Origin: CAVRUH01 sp963822595
Lineage (GTDB): Bacteria; Chlamydiota; Chlamydiia; Chlamydiales; Waddliaceae
DNA length: 64,000 nucleotides
NCBI GenBank assembly: GCA_963822595.1
Contig: CAWGIG010000004.1
Location: 1-64,000 of the forward strand
Direction: 5' to 3'
The notes under the pieces are model-generated. The model did not search any database. It saw only the letters and a list, made by a program, of their open reading frames with translations, and was not told the DNA's origin. A program made the position numbers and the translations under genes. Shown here piece after piece: positions 50,553 through 59,251 of this stretch. Each line of letters begins with the position of its first letter. Positions within the stretch are counted from its first letter, which is position 1.

Positions 50553-52700
50553 CTATGGATACCATCTACTTCCGTCTTTTTGCATTTGCAAGAGGAGGTT
50601 GGATGGCATAAAACGCACCCCTTCAGATTTCTCTAGGGCGTTTAATTTTTGCACAACATTGTCGATTCCTATCTCATCAGCATAGTTTAAAAGCCCCCCT
50701 CTAAATGGAGGAAAACCTGTTCCTAATACCATCGCCATATCCAATACTGCTGCTGATTGCACAACTTTTTCCTCTATACACCTGGAGGCTTCATTAATCA
50801 TGCTCAAGATAAAACGCTCAACGATCTGATCCTTTGAAAGATTTTTCTTTTGTGATCCCACAAGCTTCATCACTCCTGAATTCACCTCTTTCGAATTTTT
50901 CCCATAGATGTAAAAACCTTTGCCGGACTTTTTCCCATAAAACTTTTTTTCATCCATCTTTTCAAGAAGCGCAGAAGCCTTCATTCTATCCCCATAAGCC
51001 TTCTCAAAAATAATGCCAATCTTATAGGCCACATCATTTCCAACTTCATCTGAAAGAGTAAACGGCCCCATAGGCATTCCAAAATCAAGAACAGCCTTCT
51101 CAATATCATTCATCGGAACACCCTCTTCAAGCATCGCAACAGCTTCACCCATGCCCGTCACCAAAATTCTATTAATCAAGAAACCGGCGCAATCTTTCAC
51201 GACTACCGGTGTCTTCTTTAATTTCTTACAAATATCAATAGCCGTTGCTACAGCTTCCGGAGATGTTTTATCTCCCTGAATCACTTCCACAAGAGGCATC
51301 CGATTTGGTGGATTAAAGAAATGCATCCCTACCATCCTTTCAGGGTGTGTTAACACCTCTGCCAAAGACTTAACAGAAAGCGATGAAGTGTTCGTTGCGA
51401 TGATGCAATCAGGTCTGATTTCTTTCTCAAGTTCGGTCAAAATTTTATGCTTAAGCTCGATATTTTCCGTGGCAGCTTCAATGACGAGATCTGCATTTTT
51501 GAATCCGCTATAATCAACCGTACCCCCAATATGCAAGAACTTAAGATTTGCTTCGTTGGGCTTTATTTTTTTAATGCGAATCAAAGTTTTATAAATATTC
51601 CAAGCTGACCCATATCCCTTTGAAACAGCTTCCCAATTAATATCTTTCATACGCACAGGAATCCCAGCCTGGCTAAATAGCCAAGTGATACCACTCCCCA
51701 TAGTTCCGGCTCCGATAACGGCAGCATTTTTTACTTTTTTAGGAACTCCCCCCTCAGGCACTCCAGGGTTGTTTTTTAAAGCTTCGTTATTGAAGTAAAT
51801 TTTAATGAGATTCGGCGCGGTTTTTAGTCCGGTATTCACGTTATTTACTAAGGTATCTACTTCTTGTTTCAATCCCGCTTGAAGCGGAGAGGTGTAGGTG
51901 TTATTCACCAAATCTAAAACGATCAAAGGAGCAGGATACTTTCCTTTCGTTTCCTTCATGATTCCCTTTTTAGCTGCGTTATATACCAAATATCTTCCGA
52001 GAGGATTTTCTTCTAATAAGAAATAGCCAATTCCCCTTCTTTTTCTGCGCGCTAGGATTTTTCTCTTTCCTTTTTCTGTTAAACATTCTTGTAAAAACTC
52101 TTCCACTTTATCATCGACAAAAGCGGCGGAGGCAATAGCATCGGCGAATTTGATTTTATAGGCCTTCATAGCATCGATAGGTTTCCCCGTAATGATCATT
52201 TTTATCCCCTCTCTGAAACCTACCAATTTGGGCAATCTTTGAGATCCCCCCCAAGCCGGGAAAATTCCTAAACTGACTTCTGGCAATCCTATTTTCGTGC
52301 TGGGTTGATCTGCGACTACTCTATAAGTACACGCTAACGATAACTCTACCCCACCGCCTAAGCAGGCTCCTTCAATCACGGCAATGCTGGGAAACGGTAA
52401 ATTTTGAAGCTTATCAAATATTCTGTGGGTTTTTTCAAGAAAAGGTCTGATTAAAGCAGGATCATTAATAACCCCTTTAAAGCTGTTGATATCCGCGCCG
52501 GCAATGAAAATTCCATTCTTCCCCTTACCACTAGTAATCACAAGCGCTTTTACTTTTTTGTCCGTTGATAAATCGTCTAAAATTTTGTCTAGTTCATCCA
52601 AAACAGGTCCTGAAAGGACGTTCACTTTTGAATTCGGAAGATCAAATACAAGTCTTGCAATGCCTTCTGAGTCAATTTTCAAATTAAAAGCTGTATTCAT
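50553..52700 (-). CDS. fatty-acid oxidation complex alpha subunit (FadJ/FadB-like)
   Basis: This 715-residue bifunctional enzyme hydrates enoyl-CoA and oxidises 3-hydroxyacyl-CoA in beta-oxidation. The hydratase part (1-~190) has FIAGADINSF, EGACLGGGVELSLA and GLPEVSLGIFPAWGGSQRLP, with both catalytic glutamates. The dehydrogenase part starts near residue 325 with NAAVIGAGTMGSGITW, an NAD-binding site, and has MVGMHFFNPPNRMPLVEVIQ, with the catalytic histidine, and GFLINRIL. The length and order match FadJ. Its ATG overlaps the last base of the thiolase stop (TAATG), so the pair is coupled. It is typical of free-living or amoeba-associated chlamydiae rather than the animal pathogens (inference). 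Confidence 0.93.
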   Translation of the reverse strand: MNTAFNLKIDSEGIARLVFDLPNSKVNVLSGPVLDELDKILDDLSTDKKVKALVITSGKGKNGIFIAGADINSFKGVINDPALIRPFLEKTHRIFDKLQNLPFPSIAVIEGACLGGGVELSLACTYRVVADQPSTKIGLPEVSLGIFPAWGGSQRLPKLVGFREGIKMIITGKPIDAMKAYKIKFADAIASAAFVDDKVEEFLQECLTEKGKRKILARRKRRGIGYFLLEENPLGRYLVYNAAKKGIMKETKGKYPAPLIVLDLVNNTYTSPLQAGLKQEVDTLVNNVNTGLKTAPNLIKIYFNNEALKNNPGVPEGGVPKKVKNAAVIGAGTMGSGITWLFSQAGIPVRMKDINWEAVSKGYGSAWNIYKTLIRIKKIKPNEANLKFLHIGGTVDYSGFKNADLVIEAATENIELKHKILTELEKEIRPDCIIATNTSSLSVKSLAEVLTHPERMVGMHFFNPPNRMPLVEVIQGDKTSPEAVATAIDICKKLKKTPVVVKDCAGFLINRILVTGMGEAVAMLEEGVPMNDIEKAVLDFGMPMGPFTLSDEVGNDVAYKIGIIFEKAYGDRMKASALLEKMDEKKFYGKKSGKGFYIYGKNSKEVNSGVMKLVGSQKKNLSKDQIVERFILSMINEASRCIEEKVVQSAAVLDMAMVLGTGFPPFRGGLLNYADEIGIDNVVQKLNALEKSEGVRFMPSNLLLQMQKDGSRWYP

Positions 52701-53980
52701 TATTCCACCTCCAAAATAACGGCTTCACCCTGACCACCACCTATACAAAGAGAGGCAATGCCTCGATTCTTCCCGCGTCGCTTCAACTCTTTAAGCAATG
52801 TTAATATCAATCGTGCTCCCGAAGCCCCTATAGGATGCCCTAACGCAATCGCACCCCCATTCACGTTCAACTTCTCGTAATCGATCTGACCGACGGCTTT
52901 ATCCTTTCCTAGGTTCTTTTTGCAGTACTCATCCGATGCTAATGCACGAACGACCCCGATCACTTGAGCGGCAAAGGCCTCATTAATTTCGATCAAATCG
53001 ATATCGCTAAGGTTCAATCCTGTCTTATCAAGCAATTTTGAGATGGCATATACTGGCCCCAATCCCATTCTGCTTGGATCTAATGCTCCCGTAGCATACT
53101 CACGAACATACCCAAGAGGTTTGAGCCCCCTCTTTTTGGCTTCGGATTCCCCCATCAAGAGCAACGAAACGGCGCCATCTGTAATCTGACTGGAATTTGC
53201 CGCAGTTACAGTGCCTGTAATAGGTTCAAATACGGGTTTTAATTTTGCTAAACCTTCTAAGGTTCCCCCTTTTCTTACGCCATCGTCATCGATTTGAACC
53301 TTCTCATATTTCGGGGCGATTGGCATCGGAACGATCTCTTCCTTAAATTTTCCTTCTTCCTGTGCCTTCACTGCACGATTGTGACTATTTAGAGAGAATT
53401 CATCCTGATCTTTTCGAGTGACTTTCAAGTCTCTGGCTACATTTTCCGCGGTCTGTCCCATGCTTAAATCGCAAAGAGGATCAAAAATCCCGGGTAAAGA
53501 GGGTTTGAAAAAACTCGGACGCAGGCTAAAGAGTCTAGCGATTTTGGCAGTGAATGTCTTAGCTTTAGACATGCCCAAAAGAAAATCACGCATCTTTTTA
53601 GGGAATAAAATCGGAGTATGACTCATCGACTCTGCTCCGCCGGCTATGATAATCTTTGCTTCGTCACTCTGAATCTTGTTTAAGGCAGAGGTGACAGCTT
53701 CCATTCCAGAGGCGCAGTTTCTATTTACAGTAAACGCAGGGACGCTTACAGGAAGTCCCCCTTTAACAGCGATGATCCGGGCAATATTTGCTAAATGGGG
53801 AGGTTGTATGACGTTTCCGAAGATAAGTTCGTCGATTTCTTCCCCTTTAACAGGAGACCGTGCCAGTAATTCTCTGACTACAAAAGCTCCCAGCTCATCT
53901 GCCTCGCAATCTTTGAGCACCCCTGGGCCTTTGCAAAAAGGGGTACGGACTCCATCTATCACAGCGATTCTCTCTTTCAT
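52700..53980 (-). CDS. acetyl-CoA acyltransferase (3-ketoacyl-CoA thiolase, FadI/FadA-like)
   Basis: This 426-residue thiolase cleaves 3-ketoacyl-CoA in the last step of beta-oxidation. Catalytic residues are visible: the nucleophile Cys in VNRNCASGMEAVTSAL, the His in NGGAIALGHPIGASGARL and the second Cys in ASLCIGGGQGEAV. The loop FLLGMSKAKTFTAKIARLFS may be a membrane- or partner-contact insertion, as in FadI-type subunits. It is the first gene of the fadI-fadJ operon, with an agagg ribosome-binding site, and divergent from the DUF192 gene. Confidence 0.93.
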   Translation of the reverse strand: MKERIAVIDGVRTPFCKGPGVLKDCEADELGAFVVRELLARSPVKGEEIDELIFGNVIQPPHLANIARIIAVKGGLPVSVPAFTVNRNCASGMEAVTSALNKIQSDEAKIIIAGGAESMSHTPILFPKKMRDFLLGMSKAKTFTAKIARLFSLRPSFFKPSLPGIFDPLCDLSMGQTAENVARDLKVTRKDQDEFSLNSHNRAVKAQEEGKFKEEIVPMPIAPKYEKVQIDDDGVRKGGTLEGLAKLKPVFEPITGTVTAANSSQITDGAVSLLLMGESEAKKRGLKPLGYVREYATGALDPSRMGLGPVYAISKLLDKTGLNLSDIDLIEINEAFAAQVIGVVRALASDEYCKKNLGKDKAVGQIDYEKLNVNGGAIALGHPIGASGARLILTLLKELKRRGKNRGIASLCIGGGQGEAVILEVE

Positions 53981-54086
53981 GTCATTGCCTCTATAATTAG
54001 ATCTTGATCATGGTATATAAAAATTCCTATATAAAGGCAAAGATTAAATCTTTGTAAAAAAGCTTAAAATGTGATTAGATAGTCCC

Positions 54087-54551
54087 ATGTTAATGATTGC
54101 CACACTCCTATTTTTGCTTGGAAATCATCCCGTTGAGTTGGAGGAGGCTACGACTCCTGAGCAAAAAAGCTGGGGGTTCATGGGAAGAACCAAGCTTGGA
54201 GACAATGAGGGCATGCTATTCGCCTTTGCCCCTCCTCAAGAAGTCAATGTATGGATGTTTAATTGCTGGGTAGATCTCGATGTAGCCTTTCTGGATAGCA
54301 ACAAAGTTATTCGGGAAATCCACCCCATGAAGGCCTACCCCGAAAAAATGGATCCCCGCCGTCCCGTATTGGGTCCGAATGACATGCGATTGTACCCTCG
54401 AAATGATCCTATTGTTCTATTTTTCCAAAGTAAAAGCGTAACATCTTCATTTAAAGCAGCTTACATGCTCGAATTACCGGAGGGATGGTTCCAAAAACAT
54501 CACGTAGGTATTGGGGACCGATTGGAAAATAGTAATCATAGCCACAATTAA
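54087..54551 (+). CDS. DUF192 family exported protein
   Basis: This 154-residue protein has a short hydrophobic start (MLMIATLLFLLG) and the DUF192 core: TTPEQKSWGFMGRTKLGDNE, GMLFAFAPPQEVNVWMFNCW, VDLDVAFLDSNKVIREIHPM, and AAYMLELPEGWFQKHHVGIG. The function of the family is not known; members are often exported. The last residues (NSNHSHN) and stop codon are supplied by the palindromic repeat that begins at 54538, so the element has probably replaced the original 3' end. Confidence 0.85.
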   Translation: MLMIATLLFLLGNHPVELEEATTPEQKSWGFMGRTKLGDNEGMLFAFAPPQEVNVWMFNCWVDLDVAFLDSNKVIREIHPMKAYPEKMDPRRPVLGPNDMRLYPRNDPIVLFFQSKSVTSSFKAAYMLELPEGWFQKHHVGIGDRLENSNHSHN

Positions 54552-54700
54552 CAGGATAAGCAGGATCGCAAGCGACAGGATTAAGAAAGGATAAAATAAG
54601 AAATTAAAAAAATAACAATCTTTTTTTCTCTCTTATCTTTTCTTATCCTTTTTTGATCCTGCCGCTTGCGATCCTGCTTATCCTGTTAATTGTGGCTATA
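54538..54700. repeat. palindromic element 'aacaggataagcaggat', copy 2
   Basis: Arms atagccacaattaacaggat and its complement extend through aagcaggatcgcaagcg, with an A/T-rich centre. It is nearly the same as the copy at 50380-50547. The two copies bracket the fadJ-fadI-DUF192 block. It contributes the last codons of the DUF192 gene. Confidence 0.72.
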
Positions 54701-54778
54701 CTACCTATCCACCCTTACAACTTGAGTATAAATCCCCACATATGTATTGTGGTGGAAAATTTATAGGGAGCATTTACC

Positions 54779-55144
54779 ATGAATAAAATCGTCATGTCTG
54801 AAAAAAAAGCATCCTCAATAGCAAATGGACTGTTTCTTATCAGTATCGGAGTCTTATTTTTCACAAACCTCTGGTGGCCCGGTATCCTTCTTGCTATTTG
54901 GGTTTCAATGGCTTCCAAACAATACTTCACAGGCAGGTTGTACGATGCTGCCATTACCTCCGTCGTCCTATTAGGCCTTTTTGTCACCTCAATCATGAAC
55001 TTAGACTGGGCTTACTTTCTCCCCGTCATATTCATAGTCTCCGGAATTTTCCTCATCTACAGAGAATATAGCGGCCCTCATGACACCAACGGAGAAGACA
55101 AGTCGGAGGAGATTAAAGATGACGTCGATCTCGACAGAAAATAA
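54779..55144 (+). CDS. small membrane protein, hypothetical
   Basis: This 121-residue protein has three or four hydrophobic segments (IANGLFLISIGVLFFTNLWW, PGILLAIWVSMAS, AAITSVVLLGLFVTSIM, YFLPVIFIVSGIFLIYR) and an acidic tail (GEDKSEEIKDDVDLDRK). It resembles the small LiaF-type transmembrane domain in layout, but I cannot assign it. A gggag ribosome-binding site precedes the ATG. The downstream gene starts inside its tail, and pknD follows, so the three genes form an operon. Confidence 0.7.
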   Translation: MNKIVMSEKKASSIANGLFLISIGVLFFTNLWWPGILLAIWVSMASKQYFTGRLYDAAITSVVLLGLFVTSIMNLDWAYFLPVIFIVSGIFLIYREYSGPHDTNGEDKSEEIKDDVDLDRK

Positions 55145-55544
55145 GACTAAAAGAAAAGTCATGCACATAGGACGCCTTCAAGATGGAACCTACCTTCTTT
55201 TAAGAAAAGAAAGTCCCGATTCCTATCGCTGGTGGAACGAGACAGAAACCTCCGAAATCGATACCGGTGTTACAGGTAAAACCATCGAAGAAGCTATCCG
55301 CAGAGCAAGCTCCCACTGGAAGAACCAAGCCTTTCGCACAGTCATATGCGGCTTTCGATACACACTTCCGGAAAGGGATGAACATGGAATAAATGCGCTC
55401 TTCCATCAAATGGTCGCCTCATATGGCACCCCTACAGGAGCTTATCAGGATGAAGAACTGGGCCATACATGCCACGTTCAATTTGCCTCCGACGAAGCAC
55501 TCAGAATATGGAAAAAACTAAAACAACAGAATCGCCTTGACTAA
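55119..55544 (+). CDS. conserved hypothetical protein upstream of pknD
   Basis: I chose the ATG at 55119 (MTSISTENKTKRKV), not the one at 55080, because an ideal ggaggag ribosome-binding site lies eight bases ahead. The gene then overlaps the membrane protein's 3' end by 26 bases. The 141-residue protein has no signal peptide. Segments GRLQDGTYLLLRKESPDSYR, TGKTIEEAIRRASSHWKNQA and CHVQFASDEALRIWKKLKQQ suggest a small alpha/beta fold. Family unknown. It overlaps pknD by eight bases, suggesting joint expression. Confidence 0.65.
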   Translation: MTSISTENKTKRKVMHIGRLQDGTYLLLRKESPDSYRWWNETETSEIDTGVTGKTIEEAIRRASSHWKNQAFRTVICGFRYTLPERDEHGINALFHQMVASYGTPTGAYQDEELGHTCHVQFASDEALRIWKKLKQQNRLD

Positions 55545-58380
55545 CAACAACAAAAAAGATCAACCATCTTTCATTCTGGAGCATGTTCCGGAAAAGGAAT
55601 CGATCAAATATTCCATCGGACCGTACCAGGTTCTCGGTGATATCGGTAAAGGTGGCATGGGTGAAGTCCTCCTGGCCTATGACACCGTCTGCGGAAGAAG
55701 AATTGCCCTCAAAAAAATTCGTCCGGACCTTCTTTCTCACAAACAAATGCACCGCCGCTTCATTAAGGAAGCGCTCATCACTAGCCAACTGACTCACCCC
55801 GCAATCATCCCTATTTACACAATCCAAGATGAAAATAATATCGCCTACTATACGATGCCCTACGTGCAAGGCGAAACTTTAAAAAAAATCATCCGTACAA
55901 CTGCCGAACAAGAAAAAAAAGGCGAGCCCCTACACCACATCGGAGGCTCGATTCCTGCCCTTATTCGAGTATTCATCAACGTCTGCCAAGCCATTGCCTA
56001 TGCCCATTCCAAAGAAGTTCTTCATCGCGATTTAAAGCCTGAAAACGTCATTGTCGGAGATTACGGGGAAGTGCTGATTCTTGATTGGGGCCTCGCGAAA
56101 CTCATGAAGGACAAGGAAGACGAGGACGACGCTGAGGTCAATCAGCCCGACCCTATGCATGAATTAACACGGTTAGGGAAAGTTGTCGGCACAGTCACCT
56201 TTATGGCCCCTGAAAGAGGTTTAGGAAAGCCTGCAACAGTACAAACCGAAATCTACGCTTTGGGTGTGATGCTTTATCAACTTCTAACATTACAACCTCC
56301 ATTTATCCGCACTACCCTGGAAGACTTTAAAAAAAATATGGGTCGAGAAGTCTTTCAAGAACCCTCTGAAGTAGCACCTTATCGCGATGTGCCAAGAATC
56401 CTATCTCGCATTGTAAAAAAATGCCTCGATAAAGACCCCAAGAACCGTTACCAAACGGTTAACGCCCTCATTCGCGAGCTTGAAAATTATATTGAAGGTC
56501 GATCCGATTGGTTTTTAATCGCCGATCTTGACATCAAAAAGAAAGAAGATTGGGAATTTCAAGAACATGTCCTCCTATCGGAACACATTGCTATCACTCG
56601 AGGCCCTGAAGTTTCCGAATGGGTCAGTTATATGGTCACAAAAGGATCCTTCACAGGGAATACCAAGCTGGAAGCAAAAGTTAAAATCGGCAACGAAGGT
56701 CATGGTGTCGGCTTTCTTTTCAATATACCCGAAGCTGCGGAACGCAAGCATTTGAATGTCGGATACTGTCTCTGGCTGGGATCCGACATCAATAAATCGA
56801 CAAAGCTTCTACGATCGACTGTGGAAGTTTTACATGCTCCGGAAATATTTCTAGAAAGGAATCGAGAATATCATATCCGTATTGAAAAAATCGATCACAA
56901 CCTTTTCTTCTATCTCGATGACATTTTGCAGTTTTCATACATGAGTCATCTGCCGCTTGTCGGAACGCACATCGGTCTTCTGAGCAGAGACGCCGATTTC
57001 ACTATCGAAGGGCTGACAATATTTGTCGGAAGTCAGAACGTCACAGTGAACTGTTTAGCAGTCCCGGATGCCTTTTTGGCTCACAAAGATTATGCCACAG
57101 CCCTTAACGAATATCGTCGGATTGGTTATTCATTTCCGGGAAGAGTCGAGGGTCGTGAAGCGATGTTCCGCGCGGGAATTACGTTGCTGGAACAGGGAAT
57201 GTCTATAGCTGATGCAAAAGTGCGTGAAAGGCTCCTTGAAGACTCCTTGGAAGAGTTTGAAAAACTTCATTCCACACCCGGTGCACCGCTAGAATATTTA
57301 GGGAAAGCACAAGTCTATCGTGCCCTTCAAGATTATGATGAAGAAATCAAATGCTTTGAATTAGCTTTTCGACGTTATCCTAATCATCCCCTTCTTCCGA
57401 TACTCCAGGAACAGATTTTGTATCGGATGCACGAAAGCTCTCACTTCCATAGACAGGCGGCTTACAACTTCATTCTAACAGCAGTGAGACATCTTCCGAA
57501 AACAAAAATAGGAACGAATGCGAAAAAGCTTTTTGTCAGCTTGGAGAAGCACTGGGAATCCCTTCCATTTATTTTGGAGAGTAAAGAAAGTGAATCTTTA
57601 GCGATAAAAAATCAGCAAATTGCTATCCAACTGAGTTTCTGGCTTGCGAAGCCGTTTATTCTATTGGAGATCATCAACGAGCTTTCTCAGGGAATAGAAA
57701 TCCCCTACACAACGTTATCGAATGCTTTATACTGCCTAGTCGAACTTGGCGACAATGAAACGGCGACGAGAACAATTGACGAACTTTTAGTGAAACATCC
57801 ATCTGTAAAAGAGTTGATCTATGCGAAGCAGTTAATTTCCGGACATCAGGATACGGTTGAAAAGGATGAGGAACAAGAACGGAGACTTATTTCTCATCTT
57901 ATTGAAACCGCATTGGATCAGCGTAACACTCCTGTTGTATATGAACTTTTGAAGAACGGGTCTGTGCCTAGTTTGCAGGGCGATTGTTACAGAATTTGGG
58001 CGTATTTATTAGATAAAAAATGGGCGGAGGCCGGCGAATTGCTGCACAAGTATTCATTAGAGGATTTGACTGGAGAGCGTTCGTTGCTGCACACGTTATA
58101 TGGATGTTGGCTGTATGCAACGGAGGGAAGGGAAATCTCGGAAATTCATTTTAGGGGGGTTTTGGAAGTGACTTATCCTCGATCTTGTGTATTGTTAAGT
58201 CATTATCTGAACGGTAAAATTACTGAGGATTCCCCCTGGCAGGGCCATGCCTTTATGTGGGAGAAGCGGCAGCTTTATCGGCAGCTTTCGCTCTTTTATC
58301 ATTGTGCGGACCAACCACAAAAATCGGCGCATTATGCGGAGCTTGCTGCACAAGAATTAGCCGGCAATGATTCCATGTAG
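55537..58380 (+). CDS. pknD: serine/threonine protein kinase PknD-like
   Basis: This 947-residue Hanks-type kinase matches chlamydial PknD in length and layout. The kinase domain (about 28-335) has GKGGMGEV (37-44), lysine K59, HRDLKPEN (163-170), DWG at 183-185 in place of DFG, and APE (224-226). A beta-rich, lectin-like region follows (about 345-510, ending LPLVGTHIGLLSRDADFTIE), then a helical, TPR-like C-terminal half (DYATALNEYRRIGY, GKAQVYRALQDYDEEIKCFE). The start is a TTG overlapping the previous stop (TTGACTAA); no ATG occurs before the P-loop. Chlamydial PknD phosphorylates itself and is linked to development and infection; here that is inference. Confidence 0.9.
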   Translation: MTNNNKKDQPSFILEHVPEKESIKYSIGPYQVLGDIGKGGMGEVLLAYDTVCGRRIALKKIRPDLLSHKQMHRRFIKEALITSQLTHPAIIPIYTIQDENNIAYYTMPYVQGETLKKIIRTTAEQEKKGEPLHHIGGSIPALIRVFINVCQAIAYAHSKEVLHRDLKPENVIVGDYGEVLILDWGLAKLMKDKEDEDDAEVNQPDPMHELTRLGKVVGTVTFMAPERGLGKPATVQTEIYALGVMLYQLLTLQPPFIRTTLEDFKKNMGREVFQEPSEVAPYRDVPRILSRIVKKCLDKDPKNRYQTVNALIRELENYIEGRSDWFLIADLDIKKKEDWEFQEHVLLSEHIAITRGPEVSEWVSYMVTKGSFTGNTKLEAKVKIGNEGHGVGFLFNIPEAAERKHLNVGYCLWLGSDINKSTKLLRSTVEVLHAPEIFLERNREYHIRIEKIDHNLFFYLDDILQFSYMSHLPLVGTHIGLLSRDADFTIEGLTIFVGSQNVTVNCLAVPDAFLAHKDYATALNEYRRIGYSFPGRVEGREAMFRAGITLLEQGMSIADAKVRERLLEDSLEEFEKLHSTPGAPLEYLGKAQVYRALQDYDEEIKCFELAFRRYPNHPLLPILQEQILYRMHESSHFHRQAAYNFILTAVRHLPKTKIGTNAKKLFVSLEKHWESLPFILESKESESLAIKNQQIAIQLSFWLAKPFILLEIINELSQGIEIPYTTLSNALYCLVELGDNETATRTIDELLVKHPSVKELIYAKQLISGHQDTVEKDEEQERRLISHLIETALDQRNTPVVYELLKNGSVPSLQGDCYRIWAYLLDKKWAEAGELLHKYSLEDLTGERSLLHTLYGCWLYATEGREISEIHFRGVLEVTYPRSCVLLSHYLNGKITEDSPWQGHAFMWEKRQLYRQLSLFYHCADQPQKSAHYAELAAQELAGNDSM

Positions 58381-58542
58381 TGTACCAAAACTAAAATCGT
58401 CCAAAGCAACGTTTATTGGGACATAAATTTGGATTAGCTTGCATCTGCGAGCTTTTGGTGACGTTCACCTTTTCGGTCAAAAAACGAAGCGTTTGACATT
58501 TCTCTTCACGCAGAGCAATCCAGGTCCTTATCTTCCCCTCAA

Positions 58543-58707
58543 CGGGAAATAACTAATAGACGTGAGGCAATCAATTTTCAACGCAGAGACGGGGAGGTTC
58601 GCAGAGGCGCTGAGAATGAATAAGGAGCAATCTTTTTCTTTCTCTGAGTCTCTGCGAACCTCCCTGTCTCTGCGTTGAAAATTGGTTGCCTAACGTCTAT
58701 TATTAAC
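58543..58707. repeat. palindromic MITE-like element, copy 2
   Basis: The same element as 40951-41121. It opens cgggaaataactaatagacg, contains caacgcagagacggggagg, and closes with ctgcgttgaaaattggttgc and cctaacgtctattattaac. Both ends form the terminal inverted repeat. The centre differs between the two copies more than the arms do. Confidence 0.75.
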
Positions 58708-58766
58708 ACTGATGAAAAAAGAGTTATTTAGGAGGCGTGGTTTGTAAAAGCCTGGGGCCATCGCCA

Positions 58767-59003
58767 TACTTTACCACAGATCTTTTCTTCAATCTAATCA
58801 GTCGCTCTTCGCGATGCGCTCCGAGCTCTGAAAGAATATTTAATCTACCCACCGTTCCGATGCGTCACGGTGGGCTCTAATGGGTACGTCCTTCGCGATG
58901 CGCTCCGGACTCATGAAATCTTTTAACTACTCCTGAGTCCGGAGCGCATCGCGAAGGACGTACCCGTTAAAGCCCACCGTGACGCATCGGAACGGTGGGT
59001 ATG
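58767..59003. repeat. large palindromic repeat, copy 2
   Basis: It shares the blocks catactttaccaca, ctcttcgcgatgcgctccga, ttccgatgcgtcacggtggg and gggtacgtccttcgcgatgc with the palindrome at 49629-49987. Its right arm is shorter than the left, having lost the distal part that returns at 49,900-49,987 in copy 1. Confidence 0.72.
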
Positions 59004-59251
59004 GGGCCATCGCCCAAGGCTTTTACAAACCACGCCTTCAGCGTGAAGAAATGTCAAATGCTTCGCTTTTTAAACCGAATTGCAACAAAGTTGAATTGAA
59101 CAGGGCCGAGCTTTTCGACTGCGACAATCTCCGCCCTTAAACGAAAAAACTCGCAGATGCGAGCTAATCCAGATTTATGCGCCTATAAAGAGTTTCGTAA
59201 AAGTACCGGGGCTTGAAATTTTAGTGGTTCCATAGCTTCCTCATTACTTTC

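Larger units (their letters stand above)
58390..59190. repeat. nested inverted-repeat region, no gene
   Basis: This 871-bp gap has no credible gene but is built of inverted repeats inside one another. Outermost: a 'tggattagcttgcatctgcg' arm near 58440 pairs with one near 59150. Next: acgaagcgtttgacatttct near 58483 with its complement near 59045. Then: gcgtggtttgtaaaagcc near 58735 with ggcttttacaaaccacgcc near 59018. The innermost palindrome is 58767-59003. A separate MITE-like palindrome (58543-58707) sits in the left half. Confidence 0.7.
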
